Of a DNA stretch of 64,000 nucleotides, positions 25,112-33,416 are shown one piece after another. This DNA comes from Litoreibacter ponti (GTDB lineage: Bacteria > Pseudomonadota > Alphaproteobacteria > Rhodobacterales > Rhodobacteraceae). The stretch is from positions 2,542,001 through 2,606,000 of the forward strand of contig NZ_QBKS01000001.1 in the NCBI RefSeq assembly GCF_003054285.1. The letters are read 5' to 3'. The position numbers were made by a program, and so were the translations under genes. The first letter of the stretch is position 1, and each line of letters opens with the position of its first letter. The notes beneath the pieces were generated by a model. It ran no database searches. It worked only from the letters and a program-made list of their open reading frames with translations, and was not told the origin of the DNA.

Positions 25112-25129
25112 TGTCCAGTATAATTTACA
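25112..25129. promoter_or_regulatory. PpsR/CrtJ box 1 in the crtD/crtE promoter
   Basis: An exact TGT-N12-ACA element (TGTCCAGTATAATTTACA). It is followed after 7 bp by a second box. The AGTATAAT inside it resembles a -10 hexamer, so binding would block RNA polymerase directly. Confidence 0.75.
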
Positions 25130-25136
25130 GTTATAG

Positions 25137-25154
25137 TGTCACACATGTGATACA
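25137..25154. promoter_or_regulatory. PpsR/CrtJ box 2 in the crtD/crtE promoter
   Basis: TGTCACACATGTGATACA is an exact TGT-N12-ACA element with a strong dyad centre. It ends 14 bp before the crtE ATG. The 7 bp gap to box 1 fits cooperative binding of two PpsR dimers on one DNA face. Confidence 0.75.
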
Positions 25155-25168
25155 GTCATGGAGGCCCT

Positions 25169-26050
25169 ATGCCATTCACCGCCCGCATCGAAGCCGCCAT
25201 TCTCCGCTCTATCCGCGCCGGGCAATCCGGCACGCCGCCCCCGAAACTCGCAGCGGCGCTGGAACACGCGGTGATGCCCGGTGGCGCGCGGATCAGGCCG
25301 CAAATCTGCATGTCGGTTGCCGCGGCCTGCGGCGATGATATCCCGACGATGTCTGAGGCCGCCGCGGCCTCCATCGAGCTGATCCACTGCGCCAGCCTTG
25401 TCCATGACGACCTGCCCTGTTTCGATGACGCTGACATCCGTCGCGGTAAGCCATCGGTGCACAAGGCTTTTGGCGAACCGCTCGCGGTCCTGACCGGTGA
25501 CAGCCTTATTATCATGGGATTCGAGACGATCGCCCGCCAGATGGAGCTTGATTGCGCCCGGGCCGGCCAGCTGACGCTCGCACTCGCGCGATCCACCGGA
25601 ATGCCCTACGGCATCTGCGCCGGGCAAGGATGGGAAAGTGAGCCGCAGGTCGATTTGTCAGCCTATCATCGGGCCAAGACCGGCGCGCTGTTCGTGGCCG
25701 CATCACGCATGGGCGCGATTGCCGCCGGGCATGATCCTGAGCCGTGGACCGAATTGGGCGCGCGCATCGGTGAGGCCTTCCAGGTTGCTGATGATCTGCG
25801 CGACGCACTTTATGATGAAGAGACGCTCGGCAAGCCGGTCGGGCAGGACGAGATTCACGCCCGTCCGAACGCCGTCTCGGAACTCGGCGTGCAAGGCGCG
25901 ATTCGCAGGTTGAAGGACATTTTGGGTGGCGCGATTGCCTCGATTCCCTCGTGCAAGGGCGAAGCCATGCTTGCCGAAGTCGTTCGCCGCACGGCGGAAC
26001 GGCTGACGCCAGTTGCGCCGAATAAAGCGCCCGCTCACCCGGCAGAATGA
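25169..26050 (+). CDS. crtE: Geranylgeranyl diphosphate synthase
   Basis: This 293-residue short-chain trans-prenyl transferase supplies GGPP for phytoene and for the BChl tail. The first Asp-rich motif is LVHDDLPCFDDADIRRGKPS and the second is FQVADDLRDALYDEETLGK. GGAGG precedes the ATG. It is followed by crtF with an ATGA overlap and sits downstream of two PpsR boxes. Confidence 0.96.
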   Translation: MPFTARIEAAILRSIRAGQSGTPPPKLAAALEHAVMPGGARIRPQICMSVAAACGDDIPTMSEAAAASIELIHCASLVHDDLPCFDDADIRRGKPSVHKAFGEPLAVLTGDSLIIMGFETIARQMELDCARAGQLTLALARSTGMPYGICAGQGWESEPQVDLSAYHRAKTGALFVAASRMGAIAAGHDPEPWTELGARIGEAFQVADDLRDALYDEETLGKPVGQDEIHARPNAVSELGVQGAIRRLKDILGGAIASIPSCKGEAMLAEVVRRTAERLTPVAPNKAPAHPAE

Positions 26051-27174
26051 CCGCGCTGGATCACGAGCCCATGCCGCGCTCGCCCGCGAAGCGTCGCGGG
26101 CTGCATCAATGGCTGATGCGCCGGATCGCCGACCCGGGATTCCAAAGCTGGGCCAGCCGCTTCCCCCTGACCAAACGCGCCTCTCGTAAGGATGGCGAGC
26201 GCCTGTTCGACCTCGTTTCGGGTTTCGCATATAGCCAGACGCTTCTCGCCTGTGTCGAGCTGGGGCTGTTCGAGGCGCTTGAACAAGAACCTGCGACCCC
26301 CGAACAACTCGCCCACAAGCTGGGTCTCGCACCGGACCGGATGCGGCTTTTGTGTCAGGCGGCGGCAGGGCTCGACCTGATCCAGCGGCGCGGCGAAAGC
26401 TACCGGCTTTCCCGGCTCGGTGCGGCGAGCCTTGGGGTGCCCGGTCTGCTCGATATGATCCGCCATCATGCCGTGTTCTACCGCGATCTTGCCGATCCCG
26501 TGGCGCTGCTGCGGGGCGAGACGCAACCGGAACTTGCGGAGTTCTGGCCCTATGTGCGCGGTGAGAGTGCGACGGAAATTCCCGGCCAGCAGGCCAGCAC
26601 CTATTCGGATTTGATGGCGCAGACACAGGGCCTTGTAGCGGAAGAGACGTTGCGCACGGTCAGTCTGTCGAAGGTGACCAAGCTTATGGATGTCGGGGGC
26701 GGCACGGGCGCGTTTTTGCGCGCGGTGCGGGCGCATTACCCGTCGCTCGATCTCGCGCTGTTCGATTTGCCACCCGTGATCGAGGTCGCGCGGGCCCACG
26801 TCGCCGACCACCGAATCGAGCCTTTGGGCGGGAGTTTTCACGAGGCGCTGCCGACAGGCGCGGATGCGATCAGTCTGGTTCGGGTTCTCTATGATCACAG
26901 CGACGATACGATCGCTGAACTGCTCGCTAAGGTCTTCAAAGCATTGCCGTCTGGCGGCCGCCTGATCATCTCTGAGCCGATGTCCGGCGGGGATGCACCG
27001 ACGCGGGCAGGCGATGTGTACTTCGCGCTTTACACTATGGCGATGACCACCGGAAAGGCTCGCTCCGCCGACGAGATATGCGGGATGCTGGCTGCTCAAG
27101 GCTTTGAAAATATGAAGAAACACTCCGCTCCACGGCCGTTTCTGACCAGCTGCATCACGGCCATTCGACCGTAA
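26047..27174 (+). CDS. crtF: Demethylspheroidene O-methyltransferase
   Basis: This 375-residue SAM-dependent O-methyltransferase of the plant/CrtF type makes the 1-methoxy group of spheroidene. It has an N-terminal dimerisation region (residues 55-110), the SAM-binding glycine-rich loop LMDVGGGTGAFLRAVRAHYP near residue 215 and the C-terminal motif IISEPMSGGDAPTRAGDVYF. The gene order crtE-crtF-bchC-bchX is the conserved photosynthesis-cluster order. Confidence 0.95.
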   Translation: MTALDHEPMPRSPAKRRGLHQWLMRRIADPGFQSWASRFPLTKRASRKDGERLFDLVSGFAYSQTLLACVELGLFEALEQEPATPEQLAHKLGLAPDRMRLLCQAAAGLDLIQRRGESYRLSRLGAASLGVPGLLDMIRHHAVFYRDLADPVALLRGETQPELAEFWPYVRGESATEIPGQQASTYSDLMAQTQGLVAEETLRTVSLSKVTKLMDVGGGTGAFLRAVRAHYPSLDLALFDLPPVIEVARAHVADHRIEPLGGSFHEALPTGADAISLVRVLYDHSDDTIAELLAKVFKALPSGGRLIISEPMSGGDAPTRAGDVYFALYTMAMTTGKARSADEICGMLAAQGFENMKKHSAPRPFLTSCITAIRP

Positions 27175-27181
27175 CACGTGG

Positions 27182-27201
27182 TGGACACGACTTTGTGTCC
27201 A
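27182..27201. repeat. Inverted repeat between crtF and bchC
   Basis: A perfect 7 bp inverted repeat, TGGACAC-GACTTT-GTGTCCA, starts 8 bp after the crtF stop. Its right arm overlaps the first PpsR box upstream of bchC. It has no T-tract, so it reads better as an operator or mRNA 3' structure than as an intrinsic terminator. Confidence 0.45.
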
Positions 27202-27213
27202 TAGTGATTGACA
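27196..27213. promoter_or_regulatory. PpsR/CrtJ box 1 upstream of bchC
   Basis: TGTCCATAGTGATTGACA is an exact TGT-N12-ACA element. Its right end is also a TTGACA -35-like hexamer (27208-27213), so PpsR binding would cover the promoter. Confidence 0.75.
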
Positions 27214-27221
27214 ATTTAAAC

Positions 27222-27239
27222 TGTAAATTTAAACTGACA
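27222..27239. promoter_or_regulatory. PpsR/CrtJ box 2 upstream of bchC
   Basis: TGTAAATTTAAACTGACA is an exact TGT-N12-ACA element 8 bp after box 1. It overlaps a TAAACT -10-like hexamer (27230-27235) spaced 16 bp from the TTGACA. The tandem 8 bp spacing is the arrangement known for the Rhodobacter bchC promoter. Confidence 0.78.
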
Positions 27240-27302
27240 CATAACCGCAAGGAGACTCGCTGTGATTCATTCACAAGCGAGCGACAGGGAAAGTGAGACA
27301 AC

Positions 27303-28247
27303 GTGGACACTGCAGCCGTACTTCTGTCAGGCCCTCAAGACCTTGGTCTTGAGACACTTGCCTTGGTGGATCCCGGTGCGGAAGACGTTGTCGTAGAAAT
27401 CACCCATTCCGGCATTTCCACGGGCACAGAGAAGCTCTTTTGGTCCGGCGAGATGCCGCCATTTCCCGGCATGGGCTATCCGCTTGTCCCCGGCTACGAG
27501 GCCACCGGCGTCGTGATCGACGCGGGCCGCGACAGCGGCTTCAAGATCGGCGAGACCGTGTTCGTCCCGGGTGCGAATTGCTTTACCGAAGCGAAAGGCC
27601 TGTTCGGTGGCGCGGCGCGCCGGATCGTGACGCCTGCCACTCGGGTCTCCCGCATCGACAGCGGCATGCGCGGCGAAGGCGCCTTGTTGGCTTTGGCCGC
27701 AACCGCCCGCCATGCCATGGCAGGGCTGGACCGCGACTTGCCAGATCTTATCGTGGGTCACGGTGTTTTGGGTCGGCTCTTGGCGCGCCTGACGGTCGCC
27801 GCAGGATGCAAGGCCCCGACCGTCTGGGAGATCGACGATCAGCGGATGGAGGGCGCGAACGGTGCCTACGAGGTCATCAAGCCCGAAGACGATCCGCGCC
27901 GCGACTACGGCTGCATCTACGACGCCTCCGGCAGCGCCGCGCTGCTGAATGATCTGGTCGCGCGCCTCGCAAAAGGTGGCGAGATCGTGCTGGCGGGCTT
28001 TTATGCCGAGCCGCTGAGTTTCGCCTTCCCGCCCGCCTTTATGAAGGAAGCGCGCTTTCGCATCGCGGCCGAATGGACCGCTGATGACCTATCCGCGACG
28101 CGCGCGCTGCTGGATTGCGGAGCGCTGAGCCTCGACGGGCTTATCACCCACACATCCAGCGCCGAGCACGCCAGCGCGGCCTACACGCAAGCCTTCAATG
28201 ACCCGGCTTGCCTGAAAATGATTCTGGACTGGAGAGCGGTTGCATGA
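27303..28247 (+). CDS. bchC: 3-hydroxyethyl bacteriochlorophyllide a dehydrogenase
   Basis: This 314-residue zinc-alcohol-dehydrogenase-like enzyme oxidises the C3-hydroxyethyl group to acetyl in BChl a synthesis. It has the GroES-like N-terminal half (HSGISTGTEKLFWSGEMPPF, YPLVPGYEATGVVIDAGRD) and a Rossmann half (IVGHGVLGRLLARLTVAAG). GTG at 27303 gives the conserved VDTAAVLLSGP start. The stop overlaps bchX as ATGA. Tandem PpsR boxes lie upstream. Confidence 0.95.
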   Translation: MDTAAVLLSGPQDLGLETLALVDPGAEDVVVEITHSGISTGTEKLFWSGEMPPFPGMGYPLVPGYEATGVVIDAGRDSGFKIGETVFVPGANCFTEAKGLFGGAARRIVTPATRVSRIDSGMRGEGALLALAATARHAMAGLDRDLPDLIVGHGVLGRLLARLTVAAGCKAPTVWEIDDQRMEGANGAYEVIKPEDDPRRDYGCIYDASGSAALLNDLVARLAKGGEIVLAGFYAEPLSFAFPPAFMKEARFRIAAEWTADDLSATRALLDCGALSLDGLITHTSSAEHASAAYTQAFNDPACLKMILDWRAVA

Positions 28248-29245
28248 AGGACGAAGTCCCAAACCTCAAAGAGTTCGATCAACGCCTGCGCGACGAGGCC
28301 CATGAAGACCTTGCCGATGTCGTGGCCGATGAGCCGACGTCGAAAACCCAGATCATTGCGATCTACGGCAAGGGCGGAATTGGCAAGTCGTTCACGCTCG
28401 CCAATCTCAGCCACATGATGGCCGAGCAGGGCAAGCGGGTGCTTCTGATCGGCTGCGATCCAAAATCCGACACGACCTCGCTTCTGTTCGGCGGCAAGGC
28501 CTGCCCGACGATCATTGAAACCTCGACCCAGAAGAAACTGGCGGGCGAGGAAGTCAAAATCGGCGACGTCTGCTTCAAGCGTGGCGGTGTCTTCGCGATG
28601 GAACTGGGCGGCCCCGAAGTCGGGCGCGGCTGTGGCGGGCGCGGCATCATCCACGGCTTTGAGCTGCTGGAAAAGCTGGGCTTCCACGATTGGGATTTCG
28701 ACTACGTCCTGCTCGACTTCCTGGGCGACGTGGTCTGCGGCGGCTTTGGTCTGCCGATTGCCCGCGACATGGCGCAGAAGGTCATCTTGGTCGCATCCAA
28801 CGATCTGCAATCGCTTTACGTGGCCAACAACGTCTGCTCCGCCGTGGAGTATTTCCGCAAGCTGGGCGGCAATGTCGGCGTCGCCGGTCTTGTGATCAAC
28901 AAGGATGACGGATCGGGCGAGGCGCAGGCCTTTGCCGAAGCGGTCGACATTCCCGTTCTGGCCGCCATCCCGCAGGATGACGATCTGCGCAAGAAATCGG
29001 CCAACTACCAGATCGTCGGCACGTCCGAAAGCCAGTGGGGCGCTCTGTTTGCGGAGCTTGGCGACAATGTAGCCGAGGCCCCGCCAGTACGCCCGTCCCC
29101 GCTGGATCAGGACGGCCTGTTGGGCCTGTTCGACAGCAAGGATACCGGCGGCGACTACGTGCTGGTGCCCGCGAGCGATGCCGACATGCGCGGCTCCAAA
29201 TCCGCCCCGAAAGCGTCGTTGGAGGTGATCTACGATGAGGCGTGA
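28244..29245 (+). CDS. bchX: Chlorophyllide a reductase iron protein subunit X
   Basis: This 333-residue NifH-like ATPase passes electrons to BchY-BchZ for reduction of ring B. Walker A is IAIYGKGGIGKSFTLANLSH. The 4Fe-4S ligand regions are GGPEVGRGCGGRGIIHGFEL and LLDFLGDVVCGGFGLPIARD. The start MKDEVPNLKEFDQRL at 28244 is used because it overlaps the bchC stop and matches the family N-terminus; an ATG at 28208 lies within bchC. Two tiny coupled ORFs lie between it and bchY. Confidence 0.96.
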   Translation: MKDEVPNLKEFDQRLRDEAHEDLADVVADEPTSKTQIIAIYGKGGIGKSFTLANLSHMMAEQGKRVLLIGCDPKSDTTSLLFGGKACPTIIETSTQKKLAGEEVKIGDVCFKRGGVFAMELGGPEVGRGCGGRGIIHGFELLEKLGFHDWDFDYVLLDFLGDVVCGGFGLPIARDMAQKVILVASNDLQSLYVANNVCSAVEYFRKLGGNVGVAGLVINKDDGSGEAQAFAEAVDIPVLAAIPQDDDLRKKSANYQIVGTSESQWGALFAELGDNVAEAPPVRPSPLDQDGLLGLFDSKDTGGDYVLVPASDADMRGSKSAPKASLEVIYDEA

Positions 29246-29414
29246 CCATCAAAAGACCATCACGGAGATGCGCCAGGAGGCCAAGGCCCAGCGAGAAGCC
29301 GCAACGCGGCAGCGCGAAGGAGTTCTTCGTAGGTCTCAAGAGACCGACGAACTGTACGAAATCATCGATTTGATGTTCCCCAATCTAGAGAAAAGCGACG
29401 TCGGACATGTTTGA
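29235..29414 (+). CDS. Small coupled ORF (59 aa) between bchX and bchY
   Basis: An ATG at 29235 overlaps the bchX stop by 11 nt and opens a 59-codon frame. The product starts MRRDHQKTITEMRQEAKAQR and ends LYEIIDLMFPNLEKSDVGHV. The N-terminal 35 residues are highly charged and probably one amphipathic helix; no membrane segment or metal motif is seen. Its stop overlaps the next small ORF (ATGTTTGA), and that one overlaps bchY, so the chain looks deliberate. I do not recognise the product. It might assist assembly of the BchXYZ reductase, but only position suggests this. Confidence 0.5.
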   Translation: MRRDHQKTITEMRQEAKAQREAATRQREGVLRRSQETDELYEIIDLMFPNLEKSDVGHV

Positions 29415-29505
29415 TCTCGACGAATTGCAGGAATGGGACGAGGCGCTGGAGCATCTGGAAGCTCAGGCGCCAACGTCGCAGGACGATGACAAGGAAGATG
29501 AGTGA
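29407..29505 (+). CDS. Very small acidic coupled ORF (32 aa) before bchY
   Basis: An ATG at 29407 overlaps the preceding small ORF by 8 nt. The 32-residue product begins MFDLDELQEWDEALEHLEAQ and ends in an Asp/Glu-rich tail. Its TGA overlaps the bchY GTG as GTGA. It is strongly acidic, whereas the preceding peptide is basic at its N-terminus, so the two could interact. It is short enough that it could serve only as a translational bridge to bchY. Confidence 0.42.
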   Translation: MFDLDELQEWDEALEHLEAQAPTSQDDDKEDE

Positions 29506-31073
29506 GCGATACAGCCACATATGAAGTCACCTACGGCGACGACGGGAAGGTTCTCGTGTCCTCCGCCGATGGCTCTGCGCCTGCGGTGGTTGAGCCCGTT
29601 GACGGGCATGGGTGTCATTCCGGTGGCACGATGGCGGATGCCGCGCGCAAGGCGGGGCAGTCAGAGCTTCTCGACAAGTTTGCGGCCGACTATCCGACCG
29701 GCCCCCATGATCAGCCCCAGTCCATGTGCCCGGCCTTCGGGAGCTTGCGCGTCGGTCTGCGGATGCGCCGTACAGCGACGATCCTGTCCGGCTCAGCGTG
29801 CTGCGTTTACGGCCTGACCTTTGTGTCCCACTTCTACGGCGCCCGCCGCTCGGTGGGATATGTGCCGTTTAACTCCGAATCTCTGGTGACCGGCAAGCTC
29901 TACGAAGACATCCGCGACAGCGTGCACGAGCTTGCCGATCCCGACCGCTATGACGCGATCGTGGTCACAAACCTTTGCGTGCCGACCGCATCCGGCGTGC
30001 CGCTGCGCTTGTTGCCCGACGAGATCAACGGCGTGCGCATCATCGGCATCGATGTGCCGGGCTTCGGCGTGCCGACCCACGCGGAAGCGAAAGACGTTCT
30101 TGCCGGCGCGATGCTCAACTACGCCCGCAAGGAGATCGAAGCAGGCCCCGTCGCCGCGCCCGCCTCCGGCAAATCCGACCGCCCGACCGTCAGCCTGTTG
30201 GGCGAAATGTTTCCCGCCGATCCCATGTCGATTGCACAGCTCACTGCGCCCATGGGTTTGGCTGCTGGGCCGACCGTGCCTTGCCGCGAATGGCGCGAGC
30301 TTTATGCCGCGCTGGACTGCGGCGCGGTGGCGGCGATCCATCCCTTTTACACCAGTTCGATCCGAGAATTTCAGGCGGCCGGGAAGCCTGTTCTTGGATC
30401 TGCCCCGGTGGGTGTCGATGGCACCGCCGCGTGGCTCAGAGGTCTGGGAGACGCGTTCGGTCTCCCTGACACGGTGGTGGCAACCGCGCAGAATGCGTCT
30501 CTCCCGGCGATTTCATCTGCGTTGGCGGCCACCGCCATCAATGGCACCATAACCCTAAGCGGTTATGAAGGCTCCGAGCTGCTTGTCGCTCGGTTGCTCA
30601 TCGAAAGTGGTGCGAACGTGCCTTACGTCGGCACCGCCTGCGCGCGCACCGAATGGTCGCGGCCCGACGCCGAGTGGCTCGAAGCGAAGGGTGTGCAGAT
30701 CAAGTATCGCGCATCGCTAGAAGACGATTGCGCCGCGATGGAAGCGATCAAGCCCGACCTCGCCATCGGCACGACCCCCGTGGTTCAAAAGGCTAAGGAG
30801 CTTGGCGTGCCCGCGCTCTACTTCACCAACCTGATTTCCGCGCGTCCTCTGATGGGTGCCGCCGGTGCGGGCTCGCTCGCTCAGGTGGTCAACGCCGCCA
30901 TCGCCAACAAGGACCGCATGGACCGCATGCGGGAGTTCTTCGAAGGCGTCGGTCATGGCGACACCGCCGGGGTCTGGGAAGGCGCGCCGAATATTCGCAG
31001 CGACTTCCGTGATCTGAACCTCAAGAAGCTTGAGCGCGCCGCGAAGGCCGCAAAAGCAGCGGAGATGATCTGA
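29502..31073 (+). CDS. bchY: Chlorophyllide a reductase subunit Y
   Basis: This 523-residue NifD/BchN-like subunit of chlorophyllide a oxidoreductase, with BchZ, holds the catalytic 4Fe-4S cluster and substrate site. It starts at GTG 29502. Cysteine-containing segments conserved in the family include GHGCHSGGTM, PQSMCPAFGS and GSACCVYGLTFVSHFYGARR. The C-terminal half carries TNLISARPLMGAAGAG. Its stop overlaps bchZ as TGATG. Confidence 0.95.
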   Translation: MSDTATYEVTYGDDGKVLVSSADGSAPAVVEPVDGHGCHSGGTMADAARKAGQSELLDKFAADYPTGPHDQPQSMCPAFGSLRVGLRMRRTATILSGSACCVYGLTFVSHFYGARRSVGYVPFNSESLVTGKLYEDIRDSVHELADPDRYDAIVVTNLCVPTASGVPLRLLPDEINGVRIIGIDVPGFGVPTHAEAKDVLAGAMLNYARKEIEAGPVAAPASGKSDRPTVSLLGEMFPADPMSIAQLTAPMGLAAGPTVPCREWRELYAALDCGAVAAIHPFYTSSIREFQAAGKPVLGSAPVGVDGTAAWLRGLGDAFGLPDTVVATAQNASLPAISSALAATAINGTITLSGYEGSELLVARLLIESGANVPYVGTACARTEWSRPDAEWLEAKGVQIKYRASLEDDCAAMEAIKPDLAIGTTPVVQKAKELGVPALYFTNLISARPLMGAAGAGSLAQVVNAAIANKDRMDRMREFFEGVGHGDTAGVWEGAPNIRSDFRDLNLKKLERAAKAAKAAEMI

Positions 31074-32548
31074 TGCTTGTGACCGATCACGATAGGGCGG
31101 GCGGATACTGGGGCGCGGTCTACGCGTTCTGTGCCGTCAAGGGCCTGCAATGCGTGATCGACGGGCCGGTCGGGTGCGAGAACCTGCCGGTGACCTCCGT
31201 GCTGCACTACACCGACGGCTTGCCGCCCCATGAGTTGCCCATCGTGGTGACCGGTCTGAGCGAAGCCGAGATGGGCGCGGGCACCGAGGATGCGATGAAG
31301 CGCGCCTGGGGCACTCTGGACCCGGCGCTTCCCGCCGTGGTGGTCACGGGCTCTATTGCCGAGATGATCGGCGGCGGTGTCACGCCGCAGGGCACCAATA
31401 TCCAGCGCTTTTTGCCGCGCACCATTGACGAAGATCAATGGGAAAGCGCCGATCGCGCGATGACCTGGATCTTCACCGAGTTTGGCATGACCAAGGGCCG
31501 GATGCCTAAGGAATCCAAGCGCGAAGAAGGCTCTAACCCACGGGTCAACATCCTTGGTCCGATGTATGGAACGTTCAACATGCCGTCTGATCTGGCCGAA
31601 ATCCGCCGGTTGGTGGAAGGCATCGGGGCCGAGGTCAACATGGTGATGCCGCTTGGCGCCCACGTGGCCGAGATGCGCAATCTGGTGAATGCCGATGTGA
31701 ACGTCTGCATGTATCGCGAGTTTGGCCGCGGCCTGTGCGAAGTGCTCGACAAGCCCTATTTGCAAGCCCCCATCGGCATCGACAGTACGACCAAGTTCCT
31801 CCGCAAGCTTGGTGAGCTGCTCGGGCTCGACCCCGAGCCGTTCATTGAGCAGGAGAAGCACTCCACGATCAAACCCATCTGGGATCTGTGGCGCTCGGTG
31901 ACGCAGGACTTTTTTGCGACCTCCAGTTTCGCTGTCGTGGCGAACGAGACCTATACCCGCGGCATCCGCAACTTCCTTGAAGGTGACATGGGCCTGCCTT
32001 GCGCCTTCTCCGTCTCGCGCTGCCGGGGCAAGAAGACCAACAACGAAGAAGTCCGTGCGTGGACGCATCAAAAGCGCCCGCTCGTGATGTTCGGCTCGAT
32101 CAACGAAAAGATGTATCTGGCCGAAATGAAGGGCGGGTTCGGTCCCGCGCCGACATTTATTCCCGCCAGCTTCCCCGGTGCCGCCATTCGGCGCGCGACG
32201 GGTACGCCCTTCATGGGCTACGCCGGTGCGACGTATCTTGTGCAGGAGGTGTGCAATGCGCTGTTCGACGCGCTGTTCCACATCCTGCCGCTCGGCACCG
32301 ACATGGACGCCGCCGAGGCGACACCAACGACCCTGCGCCGCGACTTCCCCTGGGATGCCGACGCGCAACGACTGCTCGACCGGATTGTCGAGGAGCACCC
32401 GATTTTGACCCGTATTTCCGCAGCCAAGACACTGCGGGACCGCGCCGAGGCCGCCGCATTGGCGGATGGGGCTGAGCGGGTCGTCAAGGAAACCGTGGCG
32501 GCGCTTGCGCCCGCCAATTTTGAGATCAACGAAGGAGAACAGGCATGA
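31073..32548 (+). CDS. bchZ: Chlorophyllide a reductase subunit Z
   Basis: This 491-residue NifK/BchB-like subunit is the partner of BchY. Conserved segments are MLVTDHDRAGGYWGAVYAFC, IDGPVGCENLPVTSVLHYTD (cluster cysteine) and the C-terminal FPWDADAQRLLDRIVEEHPI, then TRISAAKTLRDRAEAAA. A long open frame on the opposite strand across this gene has no support. The stop overlaps the pufQ ATG, tying BChl synthesis to the puf operon. Confidence 0.96.
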   Translation: MLVTDHDRAGGYWGAVYAFCAVKGLQCVIDGPVGCENLPVTSVLHYTDGLPPHELPIVVTGLSEAEMGAGTEDAMKRAWGTLDPALPAVVVTGSIAEMIGGGVTPQGTNIQRFLPRTIDEDQWESADRAMTWIFTEFGMTKGRMPKESKREEGSNPRVNILGPMYGTFNMPSDLAEIRRLVEGIGAEVNMVMPLGAHVAEMRNLVNADVNVCMYREFGRGLCEVLDKPYLQAPIGIDSTTKFLRKLGELLGLDPEPFIEQEKHSTIKPIWDLWRSVTQDFFATSSFAVVANETYTRGIRNFLEGDMGLPCAFSVSRCRGKKTNNEEVRAWTHQKRPLVMFGSINEKMYLAEMKGGFGPAPTFIPASFPGAAIRRATGTPFMGYAGATYLVQEVCNALFDALFHILPLGTDMDAAEATPTTLRRDFPWDADAQRLLDRIVEEHPILTRISAAKTLRDRAEAAALADGAERVVKETVAALAPANFEINEGEQA

Positions 32549-32775
32549 GCGACCAGACCTCTGGCGGCTTCGACTACGAGGCGCCCGCGAAGCGGCACAC
32601 ACCGAAGACCGAATTTGCCGTCTACTTCGCGATCATCTTTGCGGCTTGCCTGCCGCTGGCCTGCCTGACCTGGGCGCTGTCGCTGTTGAAAAACGGCACG
32701 GCGAACGGTCGCGGGCCGATCAAGCGGGCCTGGAGCCAGGCGAACATTATCACACCGATGATCTTCGCCGCATGA
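32545..32775 (+). CDS. pufQ: PufQ, bacteriochlorophyll/puf regulatory membrane protein
   Basis: This 76-residue protein with one transmembrane helix (residues ~25-46) matches the PufQ family in size, position and the sequence FAVYFAIIFAACLPLACLTW. PufQ is needed for normal BChl levels and is proposed to carry or hand over tetrapyrrole intermediates. It is the first gene of the puf operon and is coupled to bchZ; a 279 bp leader separates it from pufB. Confidence 0.9.
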   Translation: MSDQTSGGFDYEAPAKRHTPKTEFAVYFAIIFAACLPLACLTWALSLLKNGTANGRGPIKRAWSQANIITPMIFAA

Positions 32776-33054
32776 GTTTTGCGCGCTCCGGGTGAACGCA
32801 CCGGGGCGAGCAGGAAGACGTGAGGGGCGAGCCTTGAACAGGCTCTGACCTCGCTGAAATTAGTTCTGTTGGGGAGACAGCAGGATCAGTTGCACGGGCC
32901 TTGGCGACAAGGCGCGCGTAATTCCCGAAGGCCTATGCCCAAGGGAGCCCTGATCTGTCACTCCCCCCCGGGGTGGCGGATTGTGACGGGGGATGAGCCC
33001 TCGACATAACCCGGCCGCGGGGGGCGCGGCGTCAGTCTAATTTCGGAGGAAACC
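32776..33054 (+). promoter_or_regulatory. pufQ-pufB leader segment
   Basis: This 279 bp gap holds no credible gene; in particular I see no convincing pufK. It contains a stem-loop GAGCCT-TGAAC-AGGCTC at 32829-32845, GC-rich runs near 32960-32975, and the strong pufB Shine-Dalgarno GGAGGAAACC. In Rhodobacter the corresponding region hosts mRNA processing and promoter elements for pufBA. Here this is inferred from position. Confidence 0.45.
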
Positions 33055-33201
33055 ATGGCTGATAATCTGTCCTTTACCGGACTTACCGACGAGCAGGCAC
33101 AAGAGCTGCACGCGGTCTATATGAGCGGCCTTTGGCTGTTTTCGGCAGTCGCCGTCGTCGCTCACTTGGCCACGTACATCTGGCGTCCCTGGTTCACATA
33201 G
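33055..33201 (+). CDS. pufB: Light-harvesting 1 (B870) beta polypeptide
   Basis: This 48-residue LH1 beta chain starts MADNLSFTGLTDEQAQELHA. The BChl-ligating histidine is in the helix VAVVAHLATYIWRPWF, and the first conserved histidine is in ELHAVYMSGL. It has one transmembrane helix with the N-terminus cytoplasmic. GGAGG lies eight bases before the ATG. pufA follows 12 bp later. Confidence 0.97.
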   Translation: MADNLSFTGLTDEQAQELHAVYMSGLWLFSAVAVVAHLATYIWRPWFT

Positions 33202-33213
33202 AGGATCTGAAGC

Positions 33214-33360
33214 ATGGCTAAGTTTTACAAAATCTGGCTCGTTTTCGATCCCCGCCGCGTGTTTGTCGCACAAGGCGTGTTTCTGTTCCTGCTGGCCGCG
33301 ATGATTCATCTCGTCGTGCTCAGCTCGGGCCTGAACTGGTTTGAGCTGGCCGCTCAGTAG
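33214..33360 (+). CDS. pufA: Light-harvesting 1 (B870) alpha polypeptide
   Basis: This 48-residue LH1 alpha chain starts MAKFYKIWLVFDPRRVFVAQ. The BChl ligand is in the helix FLLAAMIHLVVLSSGLNWFE. It pairs with PufB to form the ring round the reaction centre. The gene is followed by a strong hairpin before pufL. Confidence 0.97.
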   Translation: MAKFYKIWLVFDPRRVFVAQGVFLFLLAAMIHLVVLSSGLNWFELAAQ

Positions 33361-33380
33361 AGCGCGCTCAACGAAAAACC

Positions 33381-33416
33381 GCCGCGGGCGGGGGACCCGA
33401 AACCCCCGGCCGCGGC
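33381..33416 (+). repeat. pufA-pufL intercistronic stem-loop
   Basis: A GC-rich imperfect inverted repeat: GCCGCGG, then GGGGG, an eight-base loop (ACCCGAAA), CCCCC and CCGCGGC, with a two-base internal loop on each side. In Rhodobacter puf mRNA a hairpin at this position protects the pufBA segment from 3' decay and so sets the LH1:RC ratio. The same role is likely here. Confidence 0.75.

Noticed and set aside
30953..32602. A 549-codon open frame on the minus strand opposite bchZ
   Set aside because: It is antisense to a clearly conserved gene, has His/Arg-rich low-quality composition, and arises from GC-rich codon bias.
32776..33054. A pufK-like ORF between pufQ and pufB
   Set aside because: No start with a Shine-Dalgarno and no recognisable product was found.
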